Origin: DASWHD01 sp036393335
GTDB lineage: Bacteria; CG2-30-53-67; CG2-30-70-394
Reading direction: 5' to 3'
Assembly: GCA_036393335.1 (NCBI GenBank)
Contig: DASWHD010000027.1
Span: 1 to 8,902 of the forward strand
DNA: 8,902 nt
The translations under genes were made by a program, and so were the position numbers. The notes beneath the pieces are model-generated. The model saw only the letters and a program-made list of their open reading frames with translations. It did not search any database and was not told the origin of the DNA. Below are positions 1-6,646 of the stretch, one piece after another. How positions within the stretch are numbered: position 1 is the first letter of the stretch; the number at the start of each line of letters is the position of its first letter.

Positions 1-369
1 GGGATCCAATTCGGGATGGACGTCCATCTGATGACCCGTGGGGTGGTCTTGCAGACCACCGTCGGGGTCGTGGGCCTGTTCGATGAGATCGTCGATCTCA
101 CCATCCTCCTCGACCCCCTCGATGAGCAGCAGGCCTCCCTCGTGGACCTGGTTCGTGAACAGGAGAGGCTAGGGGTCTACATCTATGCGGCGGAGAACGG
201 CCATTTCATCGTGGGCAAGGCGGTGCCGGTGGACGACGCCATGCGTGGCACGATAAAGAAGATGCTCGACGAGGCGCACAACCACTCCGCATCGATCCTC
301 ATGCCGGACTTCCAGTCCGCCGTGGAAGAGCTGGCGGCACGCCAGGGGGACGATCCGGGCGCGCCGTAG
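1..369 (+). CDS. 3' end of an unrecognised protein gene
   Basis: The frame is open from the first base and ends at TAG 367-369. An ATG at 16 gives 117 residues, but no convincing ribosome binding site is visible in the 15 bases before it, so the gene may well begin upstream of the window. Third codon positions are almost all G or C, as in the clear genes nearby, which supports real coding. The product is acidic and mixed alpha/beta in appearance: a hydrophobic start (VVLQTTVGVVGLFDEIVDLTILL), then charged segments (DLVREQERLGVYIYAAENGHF) and a helical end (FQSAVEELAARQ). No signal peptide, clear membrane helix or catalytic motif is visible. I do not recognise the family and assign no function. 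It converges with the gene on the - strand ending at 417. Confidence 0.5.
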   Translation, partial: GIQFGMDVHLMTRGVVLQTTVGVVGLFDEIVDLTILLDPLDEQQASLVDLVREQERLGVYIYAAENGHFIVGKAVPVDDAMRGTIKKMLDEAHNHSASILMPDFQSAVEELAARQGDDPGAP

Positions 370-385
370 GCGGTCCGTGCAGCAC

Positions 386-418
386 AGCGGGCTGCGCACG
401 CAGCGCGTTTGCCCCGCT
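386..418. terminator. Hairpin between convergent genes, possible bidirectional terminator
   Basis: Only 47 bases separate the two convergent stop codons. They contain a GCTGCG (391-396) / CGCAGC (399-404) inverted repeat, bracketed by AGCGGGC (386-392) and GCCCCGCT (411-418), which can pair with one bulge. No clear U-tract follows on either strand, so termination is inferred from position only. Confidence 0.3.
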
Positions 419-827
419 ACAGCTCGCGCTGCAGGCGGGCGAAGGCGAAGGCGGCGAAGGCGCGGGTCTCCGCCTCGGTGGGGAAGCGGGGGGTGAAGAC
501 GTGGGTCTCCTCGTCCGGCCACCACTCGACGAAGCAGTCGCCGCGCTGGGTCGGGTTGTCCGGATCGCGCTGACAGTGGATCTGGTGCGGCGCGAACTCC
601 TCGAGGGTCTCCCACGCCTGATCCATGGCCTGGGCCGCCACATTGAGGTTGGTGGTATAGGGCGGCAATGGCTCTCTTTTCGGGCGGCCTCGGCGGTGCC
701 ACTGGACATGGGGATCGCCGTCGCCGGTCACCTCGCCGCCGAGGGCCGCGGCGAGGAGGCGGTCACGCGCCCGCGGTGAGCCGGCCTCCTGCCACTCGCT
801 GTACAGGGCGTCGATCTTCTGTTTCAC
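417..827 (-). CDS. Hypothetical protein, tentative phage ABA-sandwich-like fold
   Basis: The 136-residue gene starts at GTG 827. On the - strand AAGGAG lies 6 bases before this GTG, a strong ribosome binding site that decides the start and makes this the real frame among several overlapping open frames. The N-terminus (about residues 1-35) is charged and helical. A Pro/Arg-rich stretch follows (GRPKREPLPPYTTN, about 47-60). Then come a helix (AAQAMDQAWETLEEF), a strand region with Cys and Trp (GDCFVEWWPDEE), and a C-terminal helix (TEAETRAFAAFAFARLQREL). The order 'PYTT...AAxAMxxAW, CFVEWW, EAxTRAFAAFAFARL' resembles small phage-associated ABA-sandwich proteins, in which a helix, strands and a helix ending in an Ala-rich segment recur. 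That is a weak resemblance by eye. No catalytic residues are evident. A repeat element begins 31 bases upstream of the start codon, so any promoter must lie in or beyond it. Confidence 0.6.
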   Translation of the reverse strand: MKQKIDALYSEWQEAGSPRARDRLLAAALGGEVTGDGDPHVQWHRRGRPKREPLPPYTTNLNVAAQAMDQAWETLEEFAPHQIHCQRDPDNPTQRGDCFVEWWPDEETHVFTPRFPTEAETRAFAAFAFARLQREL

Positions 828-857
828 GGGGATCTCCTTGCCACGTGCCGGAGGTTC

Positions 858-1086
858 TAGCTCGCATTTCTCACCAGGAATCGTCGCGAGCCCGTGCCAA
901 TGGCCGTAGGTCCTGGCTGGCCCGCGGTAGGAGCCGATTCTATCGGCGACCCAGGCCCGCAGGGCCTGCTGCGCGGATCGCCGGTGAAACCGGCTCCTAC
1001 CCCTGGCGAGGACTCGGACGAGGACCCGGCCAGGAGATGCGGGCAGTTGCGCGGGCGCAGCAGAGTCATGGTGAGAAATGCGGGCT
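858..1086 (+). repeat. Repeat element copy 1 (MITE-like, inverted ends, carries two REP units)
   Basis: The element is bounded by TAGCTCGCATTTCTCACC (858-875) and GGTGAGAAATGCGGGCT (1070-1086), near-perfect inverted repeats of each other. Inside lie two inverted REP units (927-952 and 975-1000) separated by a small GC hairpin. The left end continues with an 'ATCGTCGCGAGCCC' block (type A end); the right end, read on the - strand, continues with 'ATGACTCTGCTGCGC' (type B end). Copy 2 at 3150-3367 has the same parts in the opposite order. No transposase is encoded, so this looks like a non-autonomous element. Confidence 0.75.
927..1000. repeat. REP pair (BIME-like) in element copy 1
   Basis: A unit at 927-952 reads GTAGGAGCCGAT...ATCGGCGACC and its inverted partner at 975-1000 reads GGATCGCCGGT...ACCGGCTCCTAC. 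Both have the fixed GTAG head followed by an imperfect palindrome, as known for REP sequences mobilised by RAYT (TnpA-REP) transposases. The spacer (953-974) contains GGCCC/GGGCC and can form its own short stem. Confidence 0.75.
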
Positions 1087-1130
1087 GGGGAGGGTCGCGG
1101 ACCATCGCAGGGACGCTGCGCCGCACGGGT

Positions 1131-1138
1131 ATTTTCTA
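1131..1138. repeat. Left target-site duplication of the IS1595 element
   Basis: ATTTTCTA directly precedes the left inverted repeat and is repeated exactly at 2173-2180. The AT-rich octamer stands out in GC-rich surroundings. Confidence 0.9.
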
Positions 1139-2172
1139 GGCTCTGTCTGCGTTAGGTGTTGGCGCGTCCTATGCTTCAAGTAGCCGGAAGAACATCTGGA
1201 GCGGCGGCGATGCGTACCGAGGATTTCCACCACTGGCTATCCCAAGCAAGCGACCTTACTCCCTCTCAGCGGGAACAAGCACGGGCGTGGCTTCGCGAGA
1301 AACCTCCGTTGGACGAGGTGCTGGCAGCGATCACCGATCGTGCGCCCCGTTGCCCGTACTGCCATCATCCGCACGGGGTTCACTGGGGCAATGCCCATGG
1401 GCTTCCACGCTACCGGTGTGGGGGATGTCACCGGACCTTCAATGCCCTCACGGGGACGCCCCTGGCCCGCCTGCGGCATCGAGAATGCTGGGCGGCGTAC
1501 GCGCAGGCGCTCATCGACGGCGCGACGGTTCGCGAGGCGGCGCGTCGCTGTGGCGTTCACAAGGACACGGCGTTTCGCTGGCGGCATCGCTTCTTGGCCC
1601 TGCCGGCCCGCTCCAAGCCGTCGCATCTGCACGGGATTGTGGAGGCGGACGAGACCTACTTCCTGGACTCGCACAAGGGCGAGCGCCATCTCCCCCGTCC
1701 GCCCCGCCAACGCGGAGGCGTGGCGGCGAAACGCGGCCTCTCGTCGGAACAGATCCCGGTGCTGATCGCCCGCGATCGGGACCACACCACCACCGATGCG
1801 GTCCTGCCGAAAGCCGATGTCCGCTCCGTAAGCGCGGTTCTCACCCCGGTGATCGATCCGGACGCGGTGTTGTGCTCCGACGGCAATGCCATCTACCGCG
1901 TCTTTGCCCAGCAGGCCCACCTTGCGCATCGACCGGTGAATCTCCGTGCGGGCATCCGCGTCGTCGACCACGCCTTCCATATCCAGAACGTCAATGCCTA
2001 CGACAGCCGTCTCAAAGGATGGATAGCCCGCTTTCACGGTGTCGCCACCAAGTACCTCCCCACGTATCTGGGATGGCGCCGATGCTTGGAACGCTTCGCT
2101 GATCGCCTGACTCCCGCCGTCTTTCTCAACCAGGCTGTGGGAATCTGACCCACAGCTAATGCAGACAGAGCC
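1139..2172 (+). mobile_element. Complete IS1595-family insertion sequence
   Basis: The 1034-bp element is bounded by inverted repeats GGCTCTGTCTGCGTTAG (1139-1155) and, on the other strand, GGCTCTGTCTGCATTAG (2156-2172), 16 of 17 identical; extending inward gives about 21 of 24. It is flanked by a perfect 8-bp direct duplication ATTTTCTA at 1131-1138 and 2173-2180, the duplication size typical of the IS1595 family. One uninterrupted transposase fills most of the element. Intact ends, duplication and gene indicate a recent, possibly still active insertion. It sits in the upstream region of hisG. Confidence 0.95.
1210..2148 (+). CDS. IS1595-family transposase
   Basis: This DDE-type transposase should cut and join the inverted repeats that surround it. 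The start chosen is ATG 1210, with GGAG 8 bases upstream; in-frame GTG 1156 and ATG 1171 lie closer to the terminal repeat and lack a good site. This gives 312 residues, usual for the family. Residues 48-73 hold a zinc ribbon (CPYC...CGGC; C48, C51, C70, C73), followed by the family-typical LTGTPLARLRH segment. A helix-turn-helix lies at about 105-130 (ATVREAARRCGVHKDTAFRWRHRF). The catalytic core (ISXO2-like fold) shows ADETYF with D147, LCSDGNAIY with D224, and HIQNVNAYDSRLKGW near 257-271, which supplies the third catalytic position (N or H in this family). No frameshift or stop is seen. It is encoded in the same direction as hisG. Confidence 0.93.
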   Translation: MRTEDFHHWLSQASDLTPSQREQARAWLREKPPLDEVLAAITDRAPRCPYCHHPHGVHWGNAHGLPRYRCGGCHRTFNALTGTPLARLRHRECWAAYAQALIDGATVREAARRCGVHKDTAFRWRHRFLALPARSKPSHLHGIVEADETYFLDSHKGERHLPRPPRQRGGVAAKRGLSSEQIPVLIARDRDHTTTDAVLPKADVRSVSAVLTPVIDPDAVLCSDGNAIYRVFAQQAHLAHRPVNLRAGIRVVDHAFHIQNVNAYDSRLKGWIARFHGVATKYLPTYLGWRRCLERFADRLTPAVFLNQAVGI

Positions 2173-2180
2173 ATTTTCTA
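2173..2180. repeat. Right target-site duplication of the IS1595 element
   Basis: ATTTTCTA directly follows the right inverted repeat, identical to 1131-1138. Removing the IS and one copy restores a continuous hisG upstream region. Confidence 0.9.
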
Positions 2181-2225
2181 ACTATACCGTCCGGCGGCGG
2201 TGTTCCGAAGATGACGGAATTTCTT

Positions 2226-2248
2226 GGTGGTGGCACACTGCCGCCACC
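2226..2248 (+). promoter_or_regulatory. Hairpin in the hisG leader
   Basis: GGTGGTGGCA (2226-2235) and TGCCGCCACC (2239-2248) pair over ten positions with one G-U pair and a 3-base loop, ending 31 bases before the hisG start. It has no T-run, so it is more likely a leader structure than a terminator. Any role in hisG control is inference. Confidence 0.35.
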
Positions 2249-2266
2249 GCACTGCAACCCGTCTCG

Positions 2267-2274
2267 GAAGGAGC
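2267..2274 (+). promoter_or_regulatory. hisG ribosome binding site
   Basis: GGAAGGAG lies 5 bases before GTG 2280 and decides that start over the in-frame ATG at 2211, which has no good site and would add 23 residues not expected for the family. Confidence 0.85.
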
Positions 2275-2279
2275 ACGGC

Positions 2280-3152
2280 GTGAGCCAGCTCAGGTTGGGG
2301 CTGCCCAAGGGCAGCCTCCAGGACGCCACCATCGAATTGTTTCGCAAGGCCGGCTGGAAGATCCGCGTCCACTCGCGCAACTACTACCCGTCGATCGACG
2401 ACCCGGAGATCTCCTGCGCCCTGGTACGCGCCCAGGAGATGGCGCGCTACGTGGAAGATGGCACCCTCGACATGGGGCTCACCGGCCTCGACTGGATCCT
2501 GGAGAACCAGTCCCAGGTGGTCGAGGTGGCCGACCTGGTCTACTCCAAGACCAGCTCCAAGCCGGCGCGCTGGGTGGTGGCGGTGGCCGGCGATTCCCCT
2601 TACGAGACCTTGGAGGACCTGCGGGGAAAACGCATCTCCACCGAGCTGCTCAACTACACCCGCCGCTACTTCGCGGAGCAGGGCATCGCCGTGGAGGTGG
2701 AGTTCTCTTGGGGGGCGACCGAGGCGAAGGTGGTGGAGGGGCTGGTGGACGCGATCGTCGAGATCACCGAGACCGGCTCGACCATCAAGGCCCACGGCCT
2801 GCGCATCCTCCACGAGATGCTGGTGACCAACACCAAGCTGATCGCCCATCCCCGGGCGTGGGACGATCCGTGGCGGCGTACCAAGATCGAGCAGATCGCC
2901 ATGCTGCTCAAGGCCGCCCTCGCCGCGGAGGGGATGGTCGGGTTGAAGCTGAACGTCGCCCAGGCAAATCTGGAGGGGGTGGTGGCGTTGCTTCCCAGCC
3001 TCCACGCCCCCACGGTCTCCGCCCTGTACGACGGCGACTGGTACTCGGTGGAGACGGTGGCCGCAGAGATCGCGGTGCGCGACCTGATCCCCAAGCTCCT
3101 CGCCGTCGGGGCCGAGGGGATCATCGAGTACCCGCTGACCAAGTTGATCTAA
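2280..3152 (+). CDS. hisG: ATP phosphoribosyltransferase, long form (HisG)
   Basis: This enzyme catalyses the first step of histidine biosynthesis, joining ATP and PRPP to give phosphoribosyl-ATP in the cytoplasm. The GTG start at 2280 gives 290 residues, the size of the long, self-regulated form that does not need HisZ. The N-terminal signature LRLGLPKGSLQDATIELF (4-21) and YYPSIDDPEI (35-44) are typical. The PRPP-binding loop is at about 157-174 (DAIVEITETGSTIKAHGL). Residues 219-290 (GLKLNVAQANLEGVVALLP... EGIIEYPLTKLI) form the C-terminal regulatory domain that binds histidine for feedback inhibition. No key residue seems missing. It is not next to other his genes in this window. An IS lies between it and upstream DNA, so its promoter may have been altered. 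Its TAA stop is also the first three bases of repeat element copy 2. Confidence 0.95.
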   Translation: MSQLRLGLPKGSLQDATIELFRKAGWKIRVHSRNYYPSIDDPEISCALVRAQEMARYVEDGTLDMGLTGLDWILENQSQVVEVADLVYSKTSSKPARWVVAVAGDSPYETLEDLRGKRISTELLNYTRRYFAEQGIAVEVEFSWGATEAKVVEGLVDAIVEITETGSTIKAHGLRILHEMLVTNTKLIAHPRAWDDPWRRTKIEQIAMLLKAALAAEGMVGLKLNVAQANLEGVVALLPSLHAPTVSALYDGDWYSVETVAAEIAVRDLIPKLLAVGAEGIIEYPLTKLI

Positions 3153-3367
3153 CCCGGATTTCTCACCATGACTCTGCTACGCACGCGCAACCGCCCGTAT
3201 CTCCTGGCCGTGTCCTCGCCGAGGGTAGGAGCCGGTTGCACCGGCGATCCGCGCGGCAGGCCCTGCGGGCCTGGTCGCCGAAGGGATTCGGCTCCTACCG
3301 GGGGTCGGCCAAGACCTCCGAATAGTTGCGCGCTCTCGCAACGATCCCGGGTGAAAAACGCGGGCTA
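3150..3367 (-). repeat. Repeat element copy 2 (inverted relative to copy 1)
   Basis: It runs from TAACCCGGATTTCTCACC (3150-3167, whose TAA is the hisG stop) to GGTGAAAAACGCGGGCTA (3350-3367). The first 59 bases after the stop's T (3151-3209) match the reverse complement of the right end of copy 1 (1028-1086) with only a few differences, and its right end matches the reverse complement of the left end of copy 1. REP units lie at 3225-3250 and 3273-3298. It fills the entire gap between hisG and the histidine kinase gene. Confidence 0.8.
3225..3298. repeat. REP pair in element copy 2
   Basis: GTAGGAGCCGGT...ACCGGCGATCC (3225-3250) faces GGTCGCCGAA...TTCGGCTCCTAC (3273-3298) across a 22-base GC-rich spacer containing GGCCC/GGGCC. 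The spacing is the same as in copy 1, and the spacer is its near reverse complement. Confidence 0.75.
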
Positions 3368-3371
3368 AGTC

Positions 3372-4574
3372 GTGCAGGCCTTGGTGCCGACACCTCCCCA
3401 CAACCGCACCGCTACCGGATCATGGCCGCCGCCGGCTCCGCCGGCGGACGGGGACGACGGCGCGCTCGGTGTGGGCCACTGGCGCTGGCTGGTGCCGGCG
3501 CTGCTGATCGTCGTGGTGAGCATCGCCCACTACACCGTGAGCGCCACCACCCAGTTGCCGCATGACATCTTCCGTCGCCTCTACTACCTGCCGATTATCC
3601 TCGCGGCCTTCAACTACGGCCTGCGCGGCGGTGTCGGTGCCGCCCTGATCACCACCGTCGCCTACCTCCCCCACGCCTTGGGTCACATCTCCCACGATCC
3701 GGCCGCACCCATCGACAAGGGGCTGGAGGTGCTGCTCTACAACATCGTCGGGGTGGTGACCGGTTTACTGGTGGAGAGCGAGCGGCGCGAGAAGCGCGAC
3801 CACCAGCGCACGGCGGCCAGCCTGCGCCGCACGCTGGAGGAGCGCGAGGCGCTGGAGGGAGAGCTGCGTCGCCGCGAACGGCTCGCCGCCGTCGGCCAGC
3901 TCTCCGCGGGGCTCGCCCATGAGATCCGCAACCCCCTCGGCTCGATCAAAGGGGCGGCACAGATCCTCGGCGCAGGCGATCTCCCCGCCGCCGACCGCGA
4001 CCGGCTGCTGGCGATCCTCACGGAGGAGAGCGGCCGCCTCGACCGGGTGCTCACCGACTTTCTTACCTTCGCCCGGCCACGCCCTCCGGAGCTTCGTCCC
4101 CTGGCACTAGCGGGGTGCGTGCGGGACACCGTGGCGCTCCTCGCCCGGTCGGCGGCGGAGCGCGAGGTGACCGTCGGTGTGGCGGTGCCCGGCGATCTCC
4201 CGGCGGTGGCCGGGGACGAGGACCTGCTGCGCCAGGTGGTCTGGAACCTGGTACGCAACGGCTTGCAAGCGGTGGGCAGGGGCGGGCGGCTGGAGATTCG
4301 GCTCGAGCGCGACGCCGGCGGCCATGGTTCACATTCGTCCCCCGAGCGGGTCCGGATGAGCGTCTGCGATAACGGGTCAGGGATCTCGGCGGAAAACATC
4401 GACCGCGTCTTCAACCCGTTCTTCACCACCCGGGAGGAGGGCACCGGCCTCGGCCTGGCGATCTGCCACCGCATCATCGCCGACCATGGCGGTACCATCG
4501 AGGTGGGCAACCGGCCCGAGGGTGGCGCTCGGTTCGATGTCTACCTGCCGGTCTCGGGTCCGGCGGCTTCGTGA
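3372..4574 (+). CDS. Membrane sensor histidine kinase (NtrB/ZraS/AtoS class)
   Basis: The kinase senses an unknown signal at the membrane and phosphorylates the response regulator encoded 35 bases downstream. Counting from GTG 3372 (400 residues), a hydrophobic N-terminal sensor has about four membrane segments (roughly 38-58, 70-83, 84-103, 117-134), including RRLYYLPIILAAFNYGLRGG. A charged coiled coil follows (135-172). The HisKA domain holds the phosphoacceptor H183 in GLAHEIRNPLGS. The ATPase domain shows an N box (WNLVRNG, 291-297), G1 (DNGSG, 333-337), an F box (FNPFFTT, 347-353) and G2 (GTGLGL, 357-362). No PAS domain is visible. The start is uncertain: neither GTG 3372 nor GTG 3471 has a clear ribosome binding site, and the first 33 residues are Pro/Ala-rich and low in complexity, so 3471, just before the first membrane segment, is a real alternative. 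Confidence 0.9.
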   Translation: MQALVPTPPHNRTATGSWPPPAPPADGDDGALGVGHWRWLVPALLIVVVSIAHYTVSATTQLPHDIFRRLYYLPIILAAFNYGLRGGVGAALITTVAYLPHALGHISHDPAAPIDKGLEVLLYNIVGVVTGLLVESERREKRDHQRTAASLRRTLEEREALEGELRRRERLAAVGQLSAGLAHEIRNPLGSIKGAAQILGAGDLPAADRDRLLAILTEESGRLDRVLTDFLTFARPRPPELRPLALAGCVRDTVALLARSAAEREVTVGVAVPGDLPAVAGDEDLLRQVVWNLVRNGLQAVGRGGRLEIRLERDAGGHGSHSSPERVRMSVCDNGSGISAENIDRVFNPFFTTREEGTGLGLAICHRIIADHGGTIEVGNRPEGGARFDVYLPVSGPAAS

Positions 4575-4609
4575 ATGCCCCGGCGAACAGGAGATGAGGG
4601 CGTCGCGCC

Positions 4610-5971
<1,362 letters not shown>

Positions 5972-5996
5972 ACAGCGGTGCGGAACGCACGGCACG

Positions 5997-6027
5997 CCGC
6001 GGGGGCGACCCCGCGGGCTGGGGTCGC
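5997..6027. terminator. Two overlapping, mutually exclusive hairpins after the response regulator
   Basis: CCGCGGGG (5997-6004) pairs with CCCCGCGG (6009-6016) around a GCGA tetraloop. Alternatively GCGACCCC (6005-6012) pairs with GGGGTCGC (6020-6027). Both are perfect 8-bp stems, and they share bases, so only one can form at a time. They begin 26 bases after the stop codon. No U-tract follows, so a Rho-independent terminator is not proven. Confidence 0.45.
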
Positions 6028-6028
6028 T

Positions 6029-6056
6029 GTAGGGGCACGGCATGCCGTGCCCCTAC
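6029..6056. repeat. 28-bp perfect palindrome
   Basis: Each half reads GTAGGGGCACGGCA, and the halves are perfect complements with no spacer. The GTAGGGGCACGGC type recurs as an intergenic palindrome in several bacterial groups, but this is recalled, not checked. It sits just before the third REP cluster. Confidence 0.8.
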
Positions 6057-6064
6057 CTCGGAAC

Positions 6065-6278
6065 GGTCGCCGAAGGGATTCGGCTCCTACCTCTTGGCCA
6101 CGCAGGGTAGGAGCCGGTTGCACCGGCGACCCACACCGGCGACGCGGCAGGCCCTGCGGGCCGGGTCGCCGACCTGCCTGCCGGCAGGCAGGAGGGATTC
6201 GGCTCCTGCCGAGTCCCAACCGGGATCTATGGGCGTTTGCACGCTCTCGCGACGATCCGTGGTGAGAAGTACGGGCTA
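6065..6278 (-). repeat. Repeat element copy 3 (one end missing)
   Basis: REP units lie at 6065-6090 (-), 6107-6132 (+) and 6164-6209 (-, interrupted). The right end (6231-6278) matches the type A end of copies 1 and 2: a 'GCTCTCGCGACGATCC' block followed by GGTGAGAAGTACGGGCTA (6261-6278). The type B end is absent and replaced by the hairpins and palindrome at 5997-6056, so this copy looks truncated and rearranged. Confidence 0.65.
6173..6192. repeat. 20-bp palindrome inserted inside a REP unit
   Basis: CCTGCCTGCCGGCAGGCAGG is a perfect palindrome that splits a REP unit after GGTCGCCGA (6164-6172); the unit resumes as AGGGATTCGGCTCC (6193-6206). Removing the 20 bases restores the unit as seen at 6065-6090, apart from a G in place of A near its end. 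Confidence 0.8.
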
Positions 6279-6341
6279 GGGATATCCGCGGCCAGGGTGA
6301 GGGGGCGACTGATGTTCGGCCCTATGCGCACCGCTGGAGCC

Positions 6342-6359
6342 TGTGGATAGTTTTCCACA
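6342..6359. promoter_or_regulatory. Inverted pair of DnaA-box-like sites
   Basis: The - strand of 6342-6350 reads CTATCCACA and the + strand of 6351-6359 reads TTTTCCACA. Each matches the DnaA box TTATCCACA at 8 of 9 positions, and they abut back to back. The same bases form an imperfect palindrome CTGTGGA...TCCACAG, so a repressor operator is an equally good reading. Confidence 0.35.
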
Positions 6360-6477
6360 GCGCCGGTGGGGATGTGTCATTCCGTACCTCCGTTCGGGTC
6401 AAACGGCCATCGCGCGGCCTCTTGCCATCGTGCGGACCATCGCCGGGCCGTGCTTCATCGCCCCTGGCGGATCGGGC

Positions 6478-6553
6478 GTAACTCATTAGCAAGGCTACAT
6501 TTACAACAAAGTGGGAGCGATTGTGTGGAACGTGTAACTCATCTGTAACTCGT
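6478..6553 (+). promoter_or_regulatory. Three GTAACTC direct repeats, two in phase
   Basis: GTAACTCAT occurs at 6478-6486 and 6534-6542, and GTAACTCGT at 6545-6553. The last two belong to an 11-bp tandem repeat TGTAACTC(A/G)TC, one helical turn apart. The repeats end 93 bases before the start codon at 6647, where an activator or repressor could bind. Confidence 0.4.
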
Positions 6554-6631
6554 CGCGCCGTAGGATGTGCGCCGTGTATGAGGACACCATGAGCTGTCTA
6601 TCTTGTCAGCCGGCGCAATTGCGACCGAGCT

Positions 6632-6641
6632 GGAAGGGAGG
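6632..6641 (+). promoter_or_regulatory. Ribosome binding site of the PspF-like activator
   Basis: GGAAGGGAGG lies 5 bases before ATG 6647 and fixes this start. Confidence 0.85.
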
Positions 6642-6646
6642 ATCCC

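Larger units (their letters stand above)
6281..6646. other. Intergenic region upstream of the second sigma54 activator
   Basis: About 366 bases without a supported gene. It holds an inverted pair of DnaA-box-like 9-mers (6342-6359), a run of CATCG motifs (6407, 6425, 6437, 6455) and three GTAACTC repeats (6478, 6534, 6545). Base composition becomes richer in AT from about 6478. No confident -35/-10 or -24/-12 promoter was found; TTGTGT (6521-6526) with TGTAAC (6544-6549) is a weak candidate. Confidence 0.5.

Noticed and set aside
169..709. Open - strand frames of 177 and 136 residues (169-702, 299-709)
   Set aside because: They overlap the gene at 417-827, which has a strong ribosome binding site, and the end of the + strand gene. 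Their Arg/Pro-rich composition is typical of shadow frames in GC-rich DNA.
668..1183. 171-residue + strand frame through the first repeat element
   Set aside because: It is antisense to the 417-827 gene, then runs through REP sequence and the IS end. Peptides such as GRSRFYRR recur wherever the repeats are translated.
2231..2245. TGGCACACTGCCGCC as a sigma54 promoter for hisG
   Set aside because: The -12 GC is not 10 bases after the -24 GG, and the TTGCW part is missing.
2159..2380. Frame with three tandem Trp codons and a His codon (about 2227-2238) before hisG, like a leader peptide
   Set aside because: The only ATG in that frame (2159) lies inside the IS end, and the frame continues into hisG without a stop. 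The Trp codons come from the GGTGGTGGC hairpin arm.
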